This document shows, piece after piece, positions 9,875 through 20,037 of a DNA stretch of 36,620 nucleotides (positions within the stretch are counted from its first letter, which is position 1; each line of letters starts with the position of its first letter). Source of the DNA: Gnetum montanum. Its lineage: Eukaryota > Streptophyta > Gnetopsida > Gnetales > Gnetaceae. The DNA lies in NCBI GenBank assembly GCA_015680685.1, contig MNCI01005559.1, forward strand, positions 75,221-111,840, written 5' to 3'. The position numbers and the translations under genes are program-made. Below the pieces are notes generated by a model. It was not told where the DNA came from. It made no database searches and was given only the letters and a program-made list of their open reading frames with translations.

Positions 9875-11413
9875 ACATGTTGTGGTCCGCATAATCCTGC
9901 AACGCGATGAAACCCAGTGAAGAACCTGCAAAAGGATTAAAACCTAACCAAAAATAGAAAAAATCTGAAAATGATTAGAATCTAGAGAATAGGGAAAGAT
10001 GCTATCAAGCAAGGCTCTGCAATTCCGAGGCAACGAGATAGAGAGAAATTTATTTATAGCTTAAATTTTTTGAAGTGATCTCATGCATCAAGGAAAAGAA
10101 TAGGGAGGCTGAGAGAAATACTGAAGAAATTGTAAAATAGAAAAACTATTAGACAGAAAGTAATAAAAAGCTCAAAGCATTGCACAACCTCTGTTGTGAC
10201 ACAAAATGTTTTTGAGGACTTACACTCCTCATCAGTGTGTTTAGGCAATGCGGCTAGGCAGCCGAAGCAGTAAAGGCAAGGGAATGAGCATGCCAGTACA
10301 TGTATAAATAGGGTCCTGACTTCTAAAATTAGAAACTCCCACTAATTAACATTAGAGACTCCTGCTCATTAAAATTAGATACTCCCACTCATTAAAATTA
10401 GAGTGGGTACCATTCTTCATAGGCAAGATGGGAGTGGGACAATGTACTGAAAAAACTATTACATAATAGTATTTCAAAAGTGAACATGAAACATTCAACA
10501 AATCAAATATTTTTAGTAGAGTCAAAGGGTGTTAAGGGTTTAGGATTTAGGGGAACCCTCATGTTTTGAATGTTGGACGTGAGGGGTCCAACACCAAAGA
10601 ATGTCATCCATGCAGACGTTCGGCTAAAAATAGCAATGAACAAAGATCTTCAACAGCAATGAAGAGACAAGTTGCAAAGACACTAGAGAAGAAATAGCCA
10701 GAGGTTGTGATGAAACTAAAGAAAACACCTTCAGAAGAAACCACAACCAAGAAGACCAATGTAAATAGGGAAATTTTCAAAACATGGATAAAAAAGAAAC
10801 ATGTTGTGATCTGCATAATCCTGCAACATGATCAAACCTCGTAAAGAACCTACAAAAGGATTAAAACCTAACTAAAAATAGAAAAAATCTGAAAATGGTT
10901 AGAATCCAGAGAACAATGAAAGATGTTGTCAAGCAAGGCTATGCAATTCCAAGGCAACGAGATAGAGAGAAAATTCTTTAGAGCTTAAATTTTTTGAAGT
11001 GATCTTGGGCGTCAAGGAAAAGAACGGGGAGGCTGAAAGAAATACTGAAGAAATTGTAAAATAGGAAAACTATTAGACAGAAAGTAATAGAAAGCTCAAA
11101 GCATTGCACAATGTCTGTTGAGACACAAAACGTTTTTTGGGACTTGCACTCCTCATCAGTGTGTTTAGGCAATGTGGCTAGGCAGCCGAAGTTGCAAAGG
11201 TGAGGGAATGAGCATGCGAGTACATGTATAAATAGGGTCCCAACTTCTAAAATTAGAAACTCCCACTCATTAAAATTAGAGCGGGCTCCATTCGTTATAG
11301 GCAAGATGGGGGTGGGATGATGTACTAAAAAAATTATTACATAATAGTATTTCAAAAGCGAACATTCAACATTCAACAAATCAGATCTTTTTGGCAAAGC
11401 CGAAGGGTGTACA

Positions 11414-11503
11414 AATAGGCACAATAGGTAGTGTAGTCATAGTCTTAGGGTGTTTGGCCATGAAAAAAGATATTTTTTTGTAGTGTTTGTGCTTCCTAGG
11501 TTG
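11414..11503. other. left remnant of the sequence into which element A inserted
   Basis: Between the truncated array and the target duplication of element A lie 90 bp, including GTGTTTGTGCTTCCTAGG. They should continue directly into 18633 onward if A is removed, and so probably belong to element E. Confidence 0.5.
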
Positions 11504-11508
11504 GCTGC
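11504..11508. other. target site duplication, left copy
   Basis: GCTGC immediately outside the left LTR, identical to 18628-18632. Confidence 0.85.
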
Positions 11509-12468
11509 TGATGAGTGGTGGGTATCCCTACACTCAACCATACGAATACAAGTGTCACACGCATGATCCGGTCAAACTTAGTAGACTAAATGCGTAGACG
11601 CCGCTTGGAACACTTGGGGTTAATTAATTGTTGTCTTCCTAGACTTACTTGTATGTGTCACGATGTATGGTTAAGCAAGTCTGAGGTATATGATTTTTTT
11701 GGTCTTTTCTGTTTATGTCTTCTGCACTATGAGGAAAGGGTTGTGAAACTAAAACTAGCTCTAACTAATGCACTAAGTCCCTAGCGTCAACATCTATTCC
11801 CACTTACCATACACACCCTGAACTATGCAACTGTGGCTACCAAATGCTAATCATTACTGGGATCACCACATGTAATGCACGTGCTCAAAGTGGTCGTACT
11901 AAGGCACTTAATTAACCTAAATGTGATAAGCATCCATTCCTTGGCTAACTGTACACATCCTTGAATGCTCGTAACCAAGTTGTACTTATCCTATGTTCTA
12001 GGAGATAAGGGTGAGAGAGACTAATCGCAATGAGTAACCAATTCCTTGACTAATCGTACACATTCGTAAATGCTCGTAATCAAGTCGTACTCATACCACG
12101 CTATTGCAGGTAATAAATAACATGTAATAAACCTATTCCATGTACTACAAGGTTTATCCACAAAGCTCTTCTTTATTTCCATACACAACTTGTGTTTAGG
12201 TACAAAGATGCTCAAATAAAGATTTGTTCACTTGGGGACTCCTATTGCGGGCACNATGCTCAAATAAAGATTTGTTCACTTGGGGACTCCTACTGCGGGC
12301 ACATGGAAAATAATCTATCTCTGGGGTGATCAATCTGCCAGAGTTTCCCTACTTTAAGCCTAAGATGAGGAATAAGGGGAGTGACGCCTCTTATTTATAG
12401 ATATGGTAGCTGACCGTGATATCGCATACACGATATCGCAGGGGATGGCGTGATATTGCGTCCCATCA
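11509..12468 (-). mobile_element. 3' LTR of element A
   Basis: Begins (+ strand) TGATGAGTGGTGGGTATCCC and ends GCGTCCCATCA. On the - strand a TATAAATAA motif at 12399-12391 lies about 70 bp inside the LTR start, making a short U3. A 47-bp stretch (12208-12254) is repeated after the N at 12255; the other LTR has it once, so this is probably an assembly duplication. Confidence 0.9.
12418..12458. promoter_or_regulatory. GATATC-motif cluster in U3 of the 3' LTR of A
   Basis: Three sites (GATATCG, GATATCG, GATATTG) lie between the LTR edge and the TATA motif, the usual place of an enhancer. The other LTR has about seven. Confidence 0.5.
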
Positions 12469-12486
12469 TACCCCCATGACTAAATG
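12469..12486 (-). other. polypurine tract of element A
   Basis: On the - strand TTTAGTCATGGGGGTA directly precedes the 3' LTR start TGATGGG. The flanking GATGAGTTTTCATTTAG block recurs next to the PPTs of elements C and E. Confidence 0.8.
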
Positions 12487-13977
12487 AAAACTCATCCTTG
12501 AGTTCATTACAATAATATTAGGTAGGTATGGGATTATTGAGGGAATGGAACTAATGGGATGACATGTGAACAGATCATTATTACAAGACTTGACAAAACT
12601 AGTGTTCATGACAACAAGGGTGAACACCTTATTACATTGACATCAAGCCTCATTTGGCAGTTGAGAGAAAAAAGAGAAGAAAGAAGAGAAGAGAAGAAGA
12701 GAGAAGAAGTCTTGTTGTTGCCAATGCCTAGATTACACCTTTCATTGTCCATTCATAAGCGCATCATCAATCTTGCTCCTTGCATAGCTACTTTCAGCAC
12801 TGCGCCATTCCAAGTGCTCCTTCCAGATCCAGTTCATTATTGCATGATCACCATCTGCACACATAACACAATCGTATATTAGCAAGGGTAAATAAATCTC
12901 AATGTGGATAATACCTTGCTTCGGTGTAAGTCCATTGGCTAGGTTGTGGTATGGCTGATACGTATCTGGGAATATATAAATGATGACTACTGAAGGTGTA
13001 GGGGTTAGGAAGAAAATCGAAAAAATTCGGGGCTAGGAGAAAAGTGAAAAAATTAGGCCCCATATCCCCATGACTAATCACGAACCTCTGGTAGCATTAG
13101 AATGGAGAAATGAAGGAATAAGAAATATAGATAAAAAGGGACAACTAAAACATCGATTAAGTGGATGTCAAGATGGAAGTGAACAAAAGAAAATTAATTG
13201 CAAAATGTTAAGGAAAAGAAGTTAACTGATGTACCAAATAGGAATGTTAGTGGGTCCTCCCCAAAGCAGGCTCATGCCCTTAATGCCCTGAAAAACCCAC
13301 ATTCAAAGAGTCTGTAGGCTCTGCGAATGTCCTGTGGAACAAGAGTTAAAGTCTTAACCATGAGAATTTACCAAAAAGAAAACAATGCATCTACCAAAAT
13401 ATACACTAATGATACAACCAGCAATGAGGTGAACAGTGGAGAGAAGGGTGGAGAGAAGAGGATGGAATGGAATCCCAAGAACAAGGTGGTGTACAACCCC
13501 TTGTGTGTTTCATGATTAATGTGACTTGGCAAATCTCATTCCAACTCCGGCCTCAAACCAACCACATACAGTGACTTCGCATCAATACACTTGGCCAATA
13601 ACAAGAATGCATCTCCAAAAGCCACCACTATTTCGACAAAACAAAGGAGAGAATGGGAAGCAAGAAGGGCCTTAGTTAGAGGGAACACTTTTGGTTTCAT
13701 AACCAGTGCTTGTAGCCCAAATTTATTCCTTCTAAGGGGTGTGCTTTGAATTCTTACTTTTTTTCGTGTTTTGTGTTTTTGTGCGTGAGAACCACACCAT
13801 GCAAAGACTTCTTATTTTTATTATCTCAACTTCCAAGAATTGGGTAACATCAAAATAGCCAAAAAAACTCAAGAAGAAAACATCTAAGCACCTAAGAGAA
13901 TGGCCAACACAAATGCATCAAGTTCCCTTGAAGTCACACCCTTTTCAAACCTTGAGNGAAAAGTATAAAGACATTGT
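12487..13977. other. non-coding 3' interior of element A
   Basis: About 1.5 kb between the end of the protease frame and the PPT. It has an A/G-rich run at 12664-12710 and open frames that look random. Nothing resembles polymerase, integrase or the extra ORF of element C. An isolated N at 13957 is a base ambiguity. Confidence 0.5.
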
Positions 13978-14128
13978 AAAACAAAAATAAGAAAAGTTAA
14001 AGAAATTTTCAAAACAAAAACATGTAAAACAAAAACTTGTTAAACAAAAATGTGTAAAACAAAAACTTGTTAAACAAAAACGTGTAAAACAAAAAGTTGT
14101 TAAAAAAATGTGTAAAATAAAAACTTAA
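13978..14128. repeat. minisatellite of TGTAAAACAAAAACTTGTTAA type
   Basis: About seven short imperfect units of 14-17 bp, alternating TTGTTAAACAAAAA and TGTGTAAAACAAAAA. Lies just past the end of the protease frame. Confidence 0.75.
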
Positions 14129-14151
14129 AAAGAACTGAGGGCCTCCACTGG

Positions 14152-14857
14152 TTAGCATAGGTGGCCATCTCCCCCATAACTGAGTTGTAAGGGAGAGATC
14201 CAAAATAATGAACGTCTATTTGAATTTTGTAGAAGTTCCCAACTTCTTCTCATTGATGTTTTTAGGTTGAGGGGTGAAACTTGGCGATGTTCATATCCTA
14301 AGGTGTCTATGCTTTCGTTGTTAGCATGAGTTGTCTCCTCAGTTTGTTCCATGTATATTTGTTTGCTCTTTCGAGTAGCTGTCAACCACGGGGTGTCTAC
14401 TACTGGTTGTGTAGTTGCTACATACAGGCATTTTTGTTTCAAAGTCTCAAGGACACACCTATTACATGGAGACATTTTCTCCATGTCATCACCCAATGAA
14501 TCACTGTATGTGATGCATGGAACTTTCTTCTTCTTGATATTTTTGTAAATATTTATCTTAGAGATTTGTAAGGAAAGATCGCAGATCCCTAGGTATGCAT
14601 CTACTATACTTAGCCATGGCCTTCCCATTATAATTGGAAAGCCCCCTTCATTGTTAACCTCAATCACTAGGAAATTGGCTGGGTATGACCACCCACACAT
14701 AGTGGTGATGATGTCCTCCACCAATCCTATGGGAATGATGATGGATTGGTTAGCTAGCTCCAGTTGGATGTTACTCTTCTTTAGTTGGGGGAGGTTCCAG
14801 GCTTGATACATTTTTCGTGATATTAAATTGACTCCAGAACTTGAGTCAAGAAGAGCC
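14152..14857 (-). pseudogene. retropepsin-like aspartic protease domain of A
   Basis: Starts ALLDSSSGVNLISRKM, with the catalytic Asp codon at 14847-14845 in a D-S/T-G-like DSSSG motif. It continues with WSYPANFLVIEVNNEGGFPI and IMGRPWLSIVDAYLGI, the flap and I-L/M-G-R-P-W block of gypsy proteases. A TAG stop lies just upstream (14859-14857), probably an old CAG. No reverse transcriptase follows. Confidence 0.85.
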
Positions 14858-17493
14858 TAATGTGGTGTATTCCAGGTGATTTGCAAATAAATTAAGGGGC
14901 TCCCAAGGTTAGATAGTTTCCTAGGAAGGTGGCCTACCTTGATCCAATCAGTTACGGTATGTGTCAACATAACCATATGTGTACAGTTCTTTTTGAATGA
15001 AGGGTACTCTGAAGTGTTAATTGTTGGAGGCATGTACACCTACTCAACCATTTGTTGTTGCGAGAGTTTCTTAGGGCTTCTAGTTCTGAAGAAGGGCACT
15101 TTCTTTATACAGTTGATAGAACCAGCACCCAGTTGAATATTTACAGGCTGAATATTTACAGCTCTCGTGGTGTGACATTGCTACGATTGAGTAGGTAGTT
15201 CCCCTTGCATTGTTGGAACAGGTTGTATGGGAACTACAGGTGGAAGAGGTGTTGATGGAGTTGGAGGATGGGATAAGTGTGAGATGTCTCCTAGAGGAGA
15301 AGGAGTCCTCCTGAAGTACTCTTGAACTTGGTAGTGACATCGAGGAATAGTGTGACCCATAGAGTCACCTGGAGAAAGCGAATACTGCACATAATAACCA
15401 TAAGGATCAGGCTGCCGGTAAGGGTACTTTTGTGTTGGCAGTGGCATCCCCCATGACTGTGGGTATTGCCACTACTGATGTTGTCCAATGGGCTGTGATG
15501 GAGTTCCACTTGGATAATACATTAGTGGTTGGTGGAACTGCCTTGGGCTACCTTGTGGATAAGGTAACATTCGGGGTGTTTGTCATTGGTTGAGTCTTGG
15601 ATTTAGCGCATACACCCCAGACTCCTGAAAATGTGAGATAACTAGGCAACATCCCTTAGGATGGTCATAGTAGCAAACCTCGCATCCACCATCATCGTCT
15701 GTGTTAGAGTCCATAGCCTCATCAGAGATAGGAAATTTTCCCTTACCCTTGTTATGTGAAGGGCTTGAATTCTTCCACTTTGTTTTACCTTTTTCACTAC
15801 TTCATTCTTCCTTAGACTCTTCTACAATTTTGAAGACCGTTTCAATTCTTAATTCTAAGGAATCCCACATTTGGTCCACCTTGGCCGATACTTCAGTTGT
15901 TAATTTCTGGATTGGCAAGGTTTTTCAGTTCACCAACTCTTCGAGTGGTGACTCATCCTCCTCATTACAGAATTTCACTCCCTTCTTTCCAAGGAAGGGG
16001 TCGCAGTTGTATTCTTCTGCACTTTCCCTCTTACGTAGTTCACCCTTTTCTTACGCTACTTGTTCCAACAAGCTATGTACTTCATGGGCTCTAAGTTGTG
16101 ATAGTTTCCCTTGGGCATAAGTCCCAAGGGTTTTCCTCATTTTGTGCCTTAGCCCATCAACGATGTGGCAAAGTTGATCCTGCTGAGTGTACCCATGGCC
16201 CGGGCAACGATGTAACAATGTATAGTAGTAGGCCATGGCATCATCCAAGGGTTCATAAGCACCTTGTTTCTAGTCTTGGATCTACTTACACAAATTGGAC
16301 ACTCTGGAGTACATCTAATATTTATTGTTGAAAAGTTCAAGCATCGTACTCCACCTCCTAATGGTTTCCGGTTCTAAGGACCAATACCAACTCTCTACTT
16401 CTTCAATGAGTCTCCTTGGGAACAACTTAAGCTTCTGCCACTCATTATCTATATTTTGCAAGGCACATGCATCGTGGAATGCCTGTAAATGATATTGTGG
16501 ATCAACGTTGTATCCCCCTTCAAAACATGGGATATTATTTATGTCCAAATGCTTGATCCAACTATATTTTAAGTGCCTTGTTGGAATCTTAATAGCCTTT
16601 GTAATGTCAAGCATACTTCGGGTTGTGAGTAGGGGCTCATCATGATCATCTCTCTCATGACGCCTATGATGTCTTCTTGGTTCCCTACTCTCCCTATGTC
16701 CCTACCCTCATCCTATCTCTCGACCTTCCTGTCGAGGTCTCTCATCTTCCTTACCTTTACCCTCACCATTATGTTCATGATGGCTATGCCCATATGTGGA
16801 AGGAGAGGGTGAGTGGTGAGATGAAGGAGAAGAAGAAGGGGATCCATCACCATGGTGATGTTTCTTATCTTCTCTTCAGCTGCTTCGGCCCTGATTGTTA
16901 CAACGATCTAAGTGCTCGTCCTTAGCATGAGTGGTTGTTCCTTCTATGAATAGTAGGCATTCACGGGGATCAAAACCACTAGTATGGATCGTTGGGCAAA
17001 GGTTCTGATGCCTTACCTCCTCACCATCGTTAGGAGGGGGAACATCCATTGCAATGGAACCTGTTATAAGGGGTTCCTTGTCTCCTATTTCACTAAGGAC
17101 GTGTGGGACCTTGTCCTTCAATAGTGTATGTTGACTCTCCTACCTTAAGTCCCTCATATATTGAAAAGCTATGGGATGATAATCCCTCATGTCAAACTCT
17201 CCAGCAACCTATTCAACAAATAGTTCTTACATGCCAATCTGTGCTAAGGCATGGAAGAGCATGTTCGGGACAGATCGATCTAGAGGTAAAACTATGTTAC
17301 CAAACAAATCTCTCCAGTGCAACTTTTCGTCTTGATGGAGGATAAAAGTATAATCAGGAATATACTCATCAGGATGAGTATATGTTATCTTGTACTATGT
17401 AGGACTTGGCTGATTGTGGTTATGTGTTGTATGCTGCCGACTATCTCTAGTGTTAGTCCTAGGTGGTGAATTAGATTTGTGAGAAGAAGTCAT
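14152..17493 (-). pseudogene. gag-protease polyprotein of element A, many premature stops
   Basis: A single reading frame (codon starts at multiples of 3) can be followed from an ATG at 17493 to a stop at 14152, about 1,110 codons, broken by stops rather than shifts. N-terminal part: basic, Asn/His-rich. Capsid-like gag core at about 16614-16051, with YHLQAFHDACALQ, KLKLFPRRLIEEVESWYWSL, the W...F...Y pattern of Retrotrans_gag, and DDAMAYYYTLLHRCPGHG. A zinc knuckle CEVCYYDHPKGCC (CX2CX3HX3C) is at 15684-15646, then a Pro/Tyr-rich linker. The protease follows. The product would form virus-like particles in the cytoplasm. At least a dozen stops block expression; several sit where Gln or Trp is expected. 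Confidence 0.85.
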
Positions 17494-17617
17494 TTTTATC
17501 AGTGTGCTATTTCACCATTATATAAATTCTTAATTAATTAATTAACTCAAAGGTTCGTTAAGGATCCCAACGATTTGAATGATTTCCTTATGTTCTATTT
17601 GGCGTACAAACACTTAG

Positions 17618-17635
17618 TCCCAGGCAACGGTGCCA
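17618..17635 (-). other. primer binding site of element A
   Basis: The - strand sequence TGGCACCGTTGCCTGGGA starts one base inside the 5' LTR edge. It differs at two positions from the complement of the 3' end of plant tRNA-Asp as I recall it (TGGCGCCGTTGCCGGGGA), a primer known for many plant gypsy elements. Confidence 0.8.
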
Positions 17636-18076
17636 ATGATGAGTGGCGGGTATCCCTACACTCAACCAATTTATTCTTATTCATTCACGCATGATCTAGT
17701 CGAACTCCGTAGACTAAATGCCTACATGCCGCTTGGAACACTTGGGGTTAATTAATCGTTGTCTTCCTAGACTTACTTGTATGTGTCATGGTGTATGGTT
17801 AAGCAAGTTTGAGGTATATGATTTTTTTGGTCTTTTCTGTTTATGTCTTCTGCACTACGAGGAAAGGGTTGAGAAACTAAAACTAACTCTAACTAATGCA
17901 CTAAGTCCCTAGCATCAGCATCCGTTCCCACTTACAGTACACACCTTGAACTATGCAACTGTGACTACCAAATGCTAATCGTTACCAGGATTACCACACA
18001 TAATGCACGTGCTCGAAGTGGTNTCTAGCATCAGCATCCGTTCCCACTTACAGTACACACCTTGAACTATGCAACT

Positions 18077-18147
18077 NNNNNNNNNNNNNNNNNNNNNNNN
18101 NNNNNNNNNNNNNNNNNNNNNNNNNNNNNNNNNNNNNNNNNNNNNNN
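18077..18147. other. assembly gap (71 N)
   Basis: Run of N inside the 5' LTR of A, preceded by a duplicated stretch (18024-18076 equals 17910-17962) that the other LTR lacks. Confidence 0.95.
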
Positions 18148-18510
18148 AGTAATCGCGATGAGTAATCGATTCCTTGACTAACCGTACACATTCCTAAATT
18201 CCCTTAATCAAATCGTACTCATACTGTGCTACTGCAGGTAATAAATAATAGGTAAGAAATAACATGTAATAAACCTATTCCATGTACTACAAGGTTTATC
18301 CACAAAGCTCTTCTTTATTGTCGTACACAACTTGCGTTCAAGTATAAAGCTGCTCAAATAAAGATCCGTTCACTTGGGGACTCTTACTATGGGCACATGG
18401 AAAATAATCTATCTCTGGGGTGATCAATCTACCAGAGTTTCCCTACTTTAAGCCTAGGATGAGGAATAAGGGGAGTGCTGTCTCTTATTTATAGATATGG
18501 TAGCGGGCCA

Positions 18511-18619
18511 CGATATCGCATATGCAATATCGCAAGGGACAACGCGATATCGTGAGGGATGTGATATCGCGATGGCCGCAATATCGCGTATGCAATATCG
18601 TGCCTCATGGAATATCACG
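18511..18619. promoter_or_regulatory. GATATC-motif cluster in U3 of the 5' LTR of A
   Basis: Seven RATATCR-type sites in about 110 bp (CGATATCGC, CAATATCGC, CGATATCGT, TGATATCGC, CAATATCGC, CAATATCGT, GAATATCAC), directly upstream of the - strand TATA motif. The core is near-palindromic. Likely transcription-factor sites; the factor is unknown. Confidence 0.5.
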
Positions 18620-18627
18620 TACCATCA

Positions 18628-18632
18628 GCTGC
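18628..18632. other. target site duplication, right copy
   Basis: GCTGC immediately outside the right LTR, identical to 11504-11508. Confidence 0.85.
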
Positions 18633-19194
18633 CATGGTATCCTGTGTGCTACAGTGATTTGTAGTGTGCTAGGCAATGTGCAACAGTACTAAGTACTAGC
18701 TCGAAGTTACCAAAGTGCTAAGTATGCTTGAATGAAAAGATTGTTAGGAATGCCAATGTTCAAATTTGCCAACCCCTAAAATGTAGAGTGTTGGGGTATT
18801 TATAGGGTTAGGATTGCTGTGAATCGTGGATCAGGCATCACATGGAAGAGGGGTAGTTGGAACTACACTACATCTAACTACGCTTCCACTGAAGTAAATG
18901 GTGTTCCACTAGTATGCTCCAATGGACCTTGTGAGACTGTCAGACTATGACTATGCTACCAAACTACATGTGCAAGTGCTGAATAGACTACAATGTACAT
19001 AAAAGCAATGCAATTTTGGAGACTATGCTCTAGGACTACACTGTTCACTCTCTCGAGTGATGTCGAGCATAGGTACAATTTTGGGACAAATGGTGAATGC
19101 AAAAAGAGATAAAACTTACTAATCTTGCTTGCTAGAGAAGTGTTAGAGCTGAGATGAAGGCTAGTGTTGAGTTCTAAAGGCTTCTAAGGGTAGT

Positions 19195-19690
19195 TCTACA
19201 TAACACTGACTACACTCTAGAGTGTAGTCCTAACAGTTAGACAAATTTTGCAAAAAATGAGCTTAAGTATTGACTACACTTTACAGCATAGTCCTGGTAG
19301 TGAGAGCGTAGCCCTAGCATTGGGGAAATTCTTACAAAAATTGGTGTTTTCATGTAGACTACACTAACTACAATCTGAAGTGTAGTAGGGAGTGTAGTCC
19401 TAGCACTTAGAAGAATTTGCCAAAGTGTTTTTTCCATCCCAACCATGCTTTCTAGCCATCTACTTAACACTTAAAAAAATTTGCAAAACTAGTCATTTGT
19501 GTGCTAACTACGCTCTAGAGTGGATTAGGGAGCATAGTCTCAACATTTATAAAAATTTGCAGCTGCTATTGACACAGAAAAATCTTGCAAATCTAGATTA
19601 TTTGTGTTAACTACATTGACTATGCTCTGAAGTGTAGTCCCAATAGTGGGAAGCGTAGTCTCAACACTTAGAAAAATTTGCTTAGTTTTA
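19195..19690. repeat. cluster of palindromic CTACACTCTAGAGTGTAG-type motifs
   Basis: A perfect 22-bp palindrome at 19208-19229 consists of GACTACACTCT and its reverse complement. Imperfect relatives (ACTACAATCTGAAGTGTAGT, CTACGCTCTAGAGTGGA, CTATGCTCTGAAGTGTAG) recur about every 100-150 bp, each followed by a variant of CCTAACACTTAGAAAAATTTG. Confidence 0.7.
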
Positions 19691-19941
19691 ACACTTAGAC
19701 AAATTTTCAGTCAAGACATGATGACCCAAATTTGATGGTTTTTTAATCTTTAGTGGATTTTTGAAGACCTTTACAAATGTTCTAATCTTTAATGTCTATC
19801 CAATCTTTTGTCGTTTTGTAATGCATCTACTCAAATAAAATTTTATAATGTAGCACTCAAATTCAGTCAATAGTTAACATTAGTCAATAATCCCATCTTT
19901 CCCAATTTTTTCTAAAGAAAGCTCAATCCTATCTTGTTAAC

Positions 19942-19974
19942 TTAAGGATGAATTTTTATTTAGTTTTGGGGGTA
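19942..19974 (+). other. polypurine tract and conserved block of element E
   Basis: AAGGATGAATTTTTATTTAG followed by TTTTGGGGGTA matches the PPT region of elements A and C and places the LTR start at 19975. Confidence 0.65.
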
Positions 19975-20037
19975 TAATGAAGCATTAGTTGGTTGTGTCG
20001 ATGTAGCCTTTTTGATGTAGCTACTTCAAAGCAGGCA

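Larger units (their letters stand above)
7441..11413 (+). repeat. satellite-like tandem array, about 924-bp unit, about 4.3 copies
   Basis: The landmark CATCAGTGTGTTTA recurs at 7501, 8381, 9307, 10230 and 11154, so spacings are 880, 926, 923 and 924. Each unit holds in order: ACTTGCACTCCTCATCAGTG, a TATAAATA motif, a 23-bp subrepeat block, the AACATTCAACAAATC motif, a telomere-like TTTAGGG pair, an ATG-started small ORF, AACCTGCAAAAGGATTAAAA, and GGCAACGAGATAGAGAG. The last copy is cut just after its subrepeat and AACATTCAACAAATC blocks, at about 11413. Divergence between copies looks like several percent. It may be a satellite grown from a transposon end or from a gene cassette; no LTR ends, primer site or transposase were found. 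Confidence 0.9.
17637..18627 (-). mobile_element. 5' LTR of element A
   Basis: Partner of 11509-12468, with clear colinear identity. It has an N at 18023 followed by a repeat of 17910-17962, and a 71-N gap at 18077-18147, so its true length is unknown. The - strand TATA motif is at 18493-18485. U3 upstream of it, about 134 bp, is mostly GATATC motifs. This copy would have been the promoter of the element. Confidence 0.9.
11504..18632 (-). mobile_element. LTR retrotransposon A, Ty3/gypsy-like, gag-protease only, complete
   Basis: Two related LTRs (11509-12468 and 17637-18627) flank a 5.2-kb interior. Both LTRs run TGATGAGTGG to a CATCA end on the + strand. The exact 5-bp sequence GCTGC at 11504-11508 and 18628-18632 is the target site duplication. 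A primer site at 17618-17635 and a polypurine tract at 12469 place the 5' end on the right, so the element is read on the - strand. The interior codes only gag and protease. No reverse transcriptase, RNase H or integrase motif was found in any frame, so it must have depended on enzymes supplied by another element. LTR divergence and many stops mean it is old. It is inserted in element E. Confidence 0.92.
18633..19974 (+). mobile_element. element E, 3' interior (non-coding remnant)
   Basis: This sequence precedes a polypurine tract and LTR in + orientation, so it is the 3' interior of an older element interrupted by A. No gag or pol frames remain. It contains the palindromic ACTACACTCT/AGAGTGTAGT cluster at about 19195-19690. 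The matching 5' parts are not in the window. Confidence 0.5.

Noticed and set aside
10978-11424. 148-codon open frame on the - strand at the array end
   Set aside because: It spans the array unit and the truncated edge, has no known motif, and overlaps the repeated promoter-like part; chance antisense frame.
12559-12882. 107-codon open frame inside element A
   Set aside because: Opposite strand to the element, passes through a purine-rich run, no recognisable motif.
13978-14128. Regular short repeats that might suggest a CRISPR-like array
   Set aside because: Units are tandem without unique spacers and the DNA is a plant nuclear genome; it is a minisatellite.
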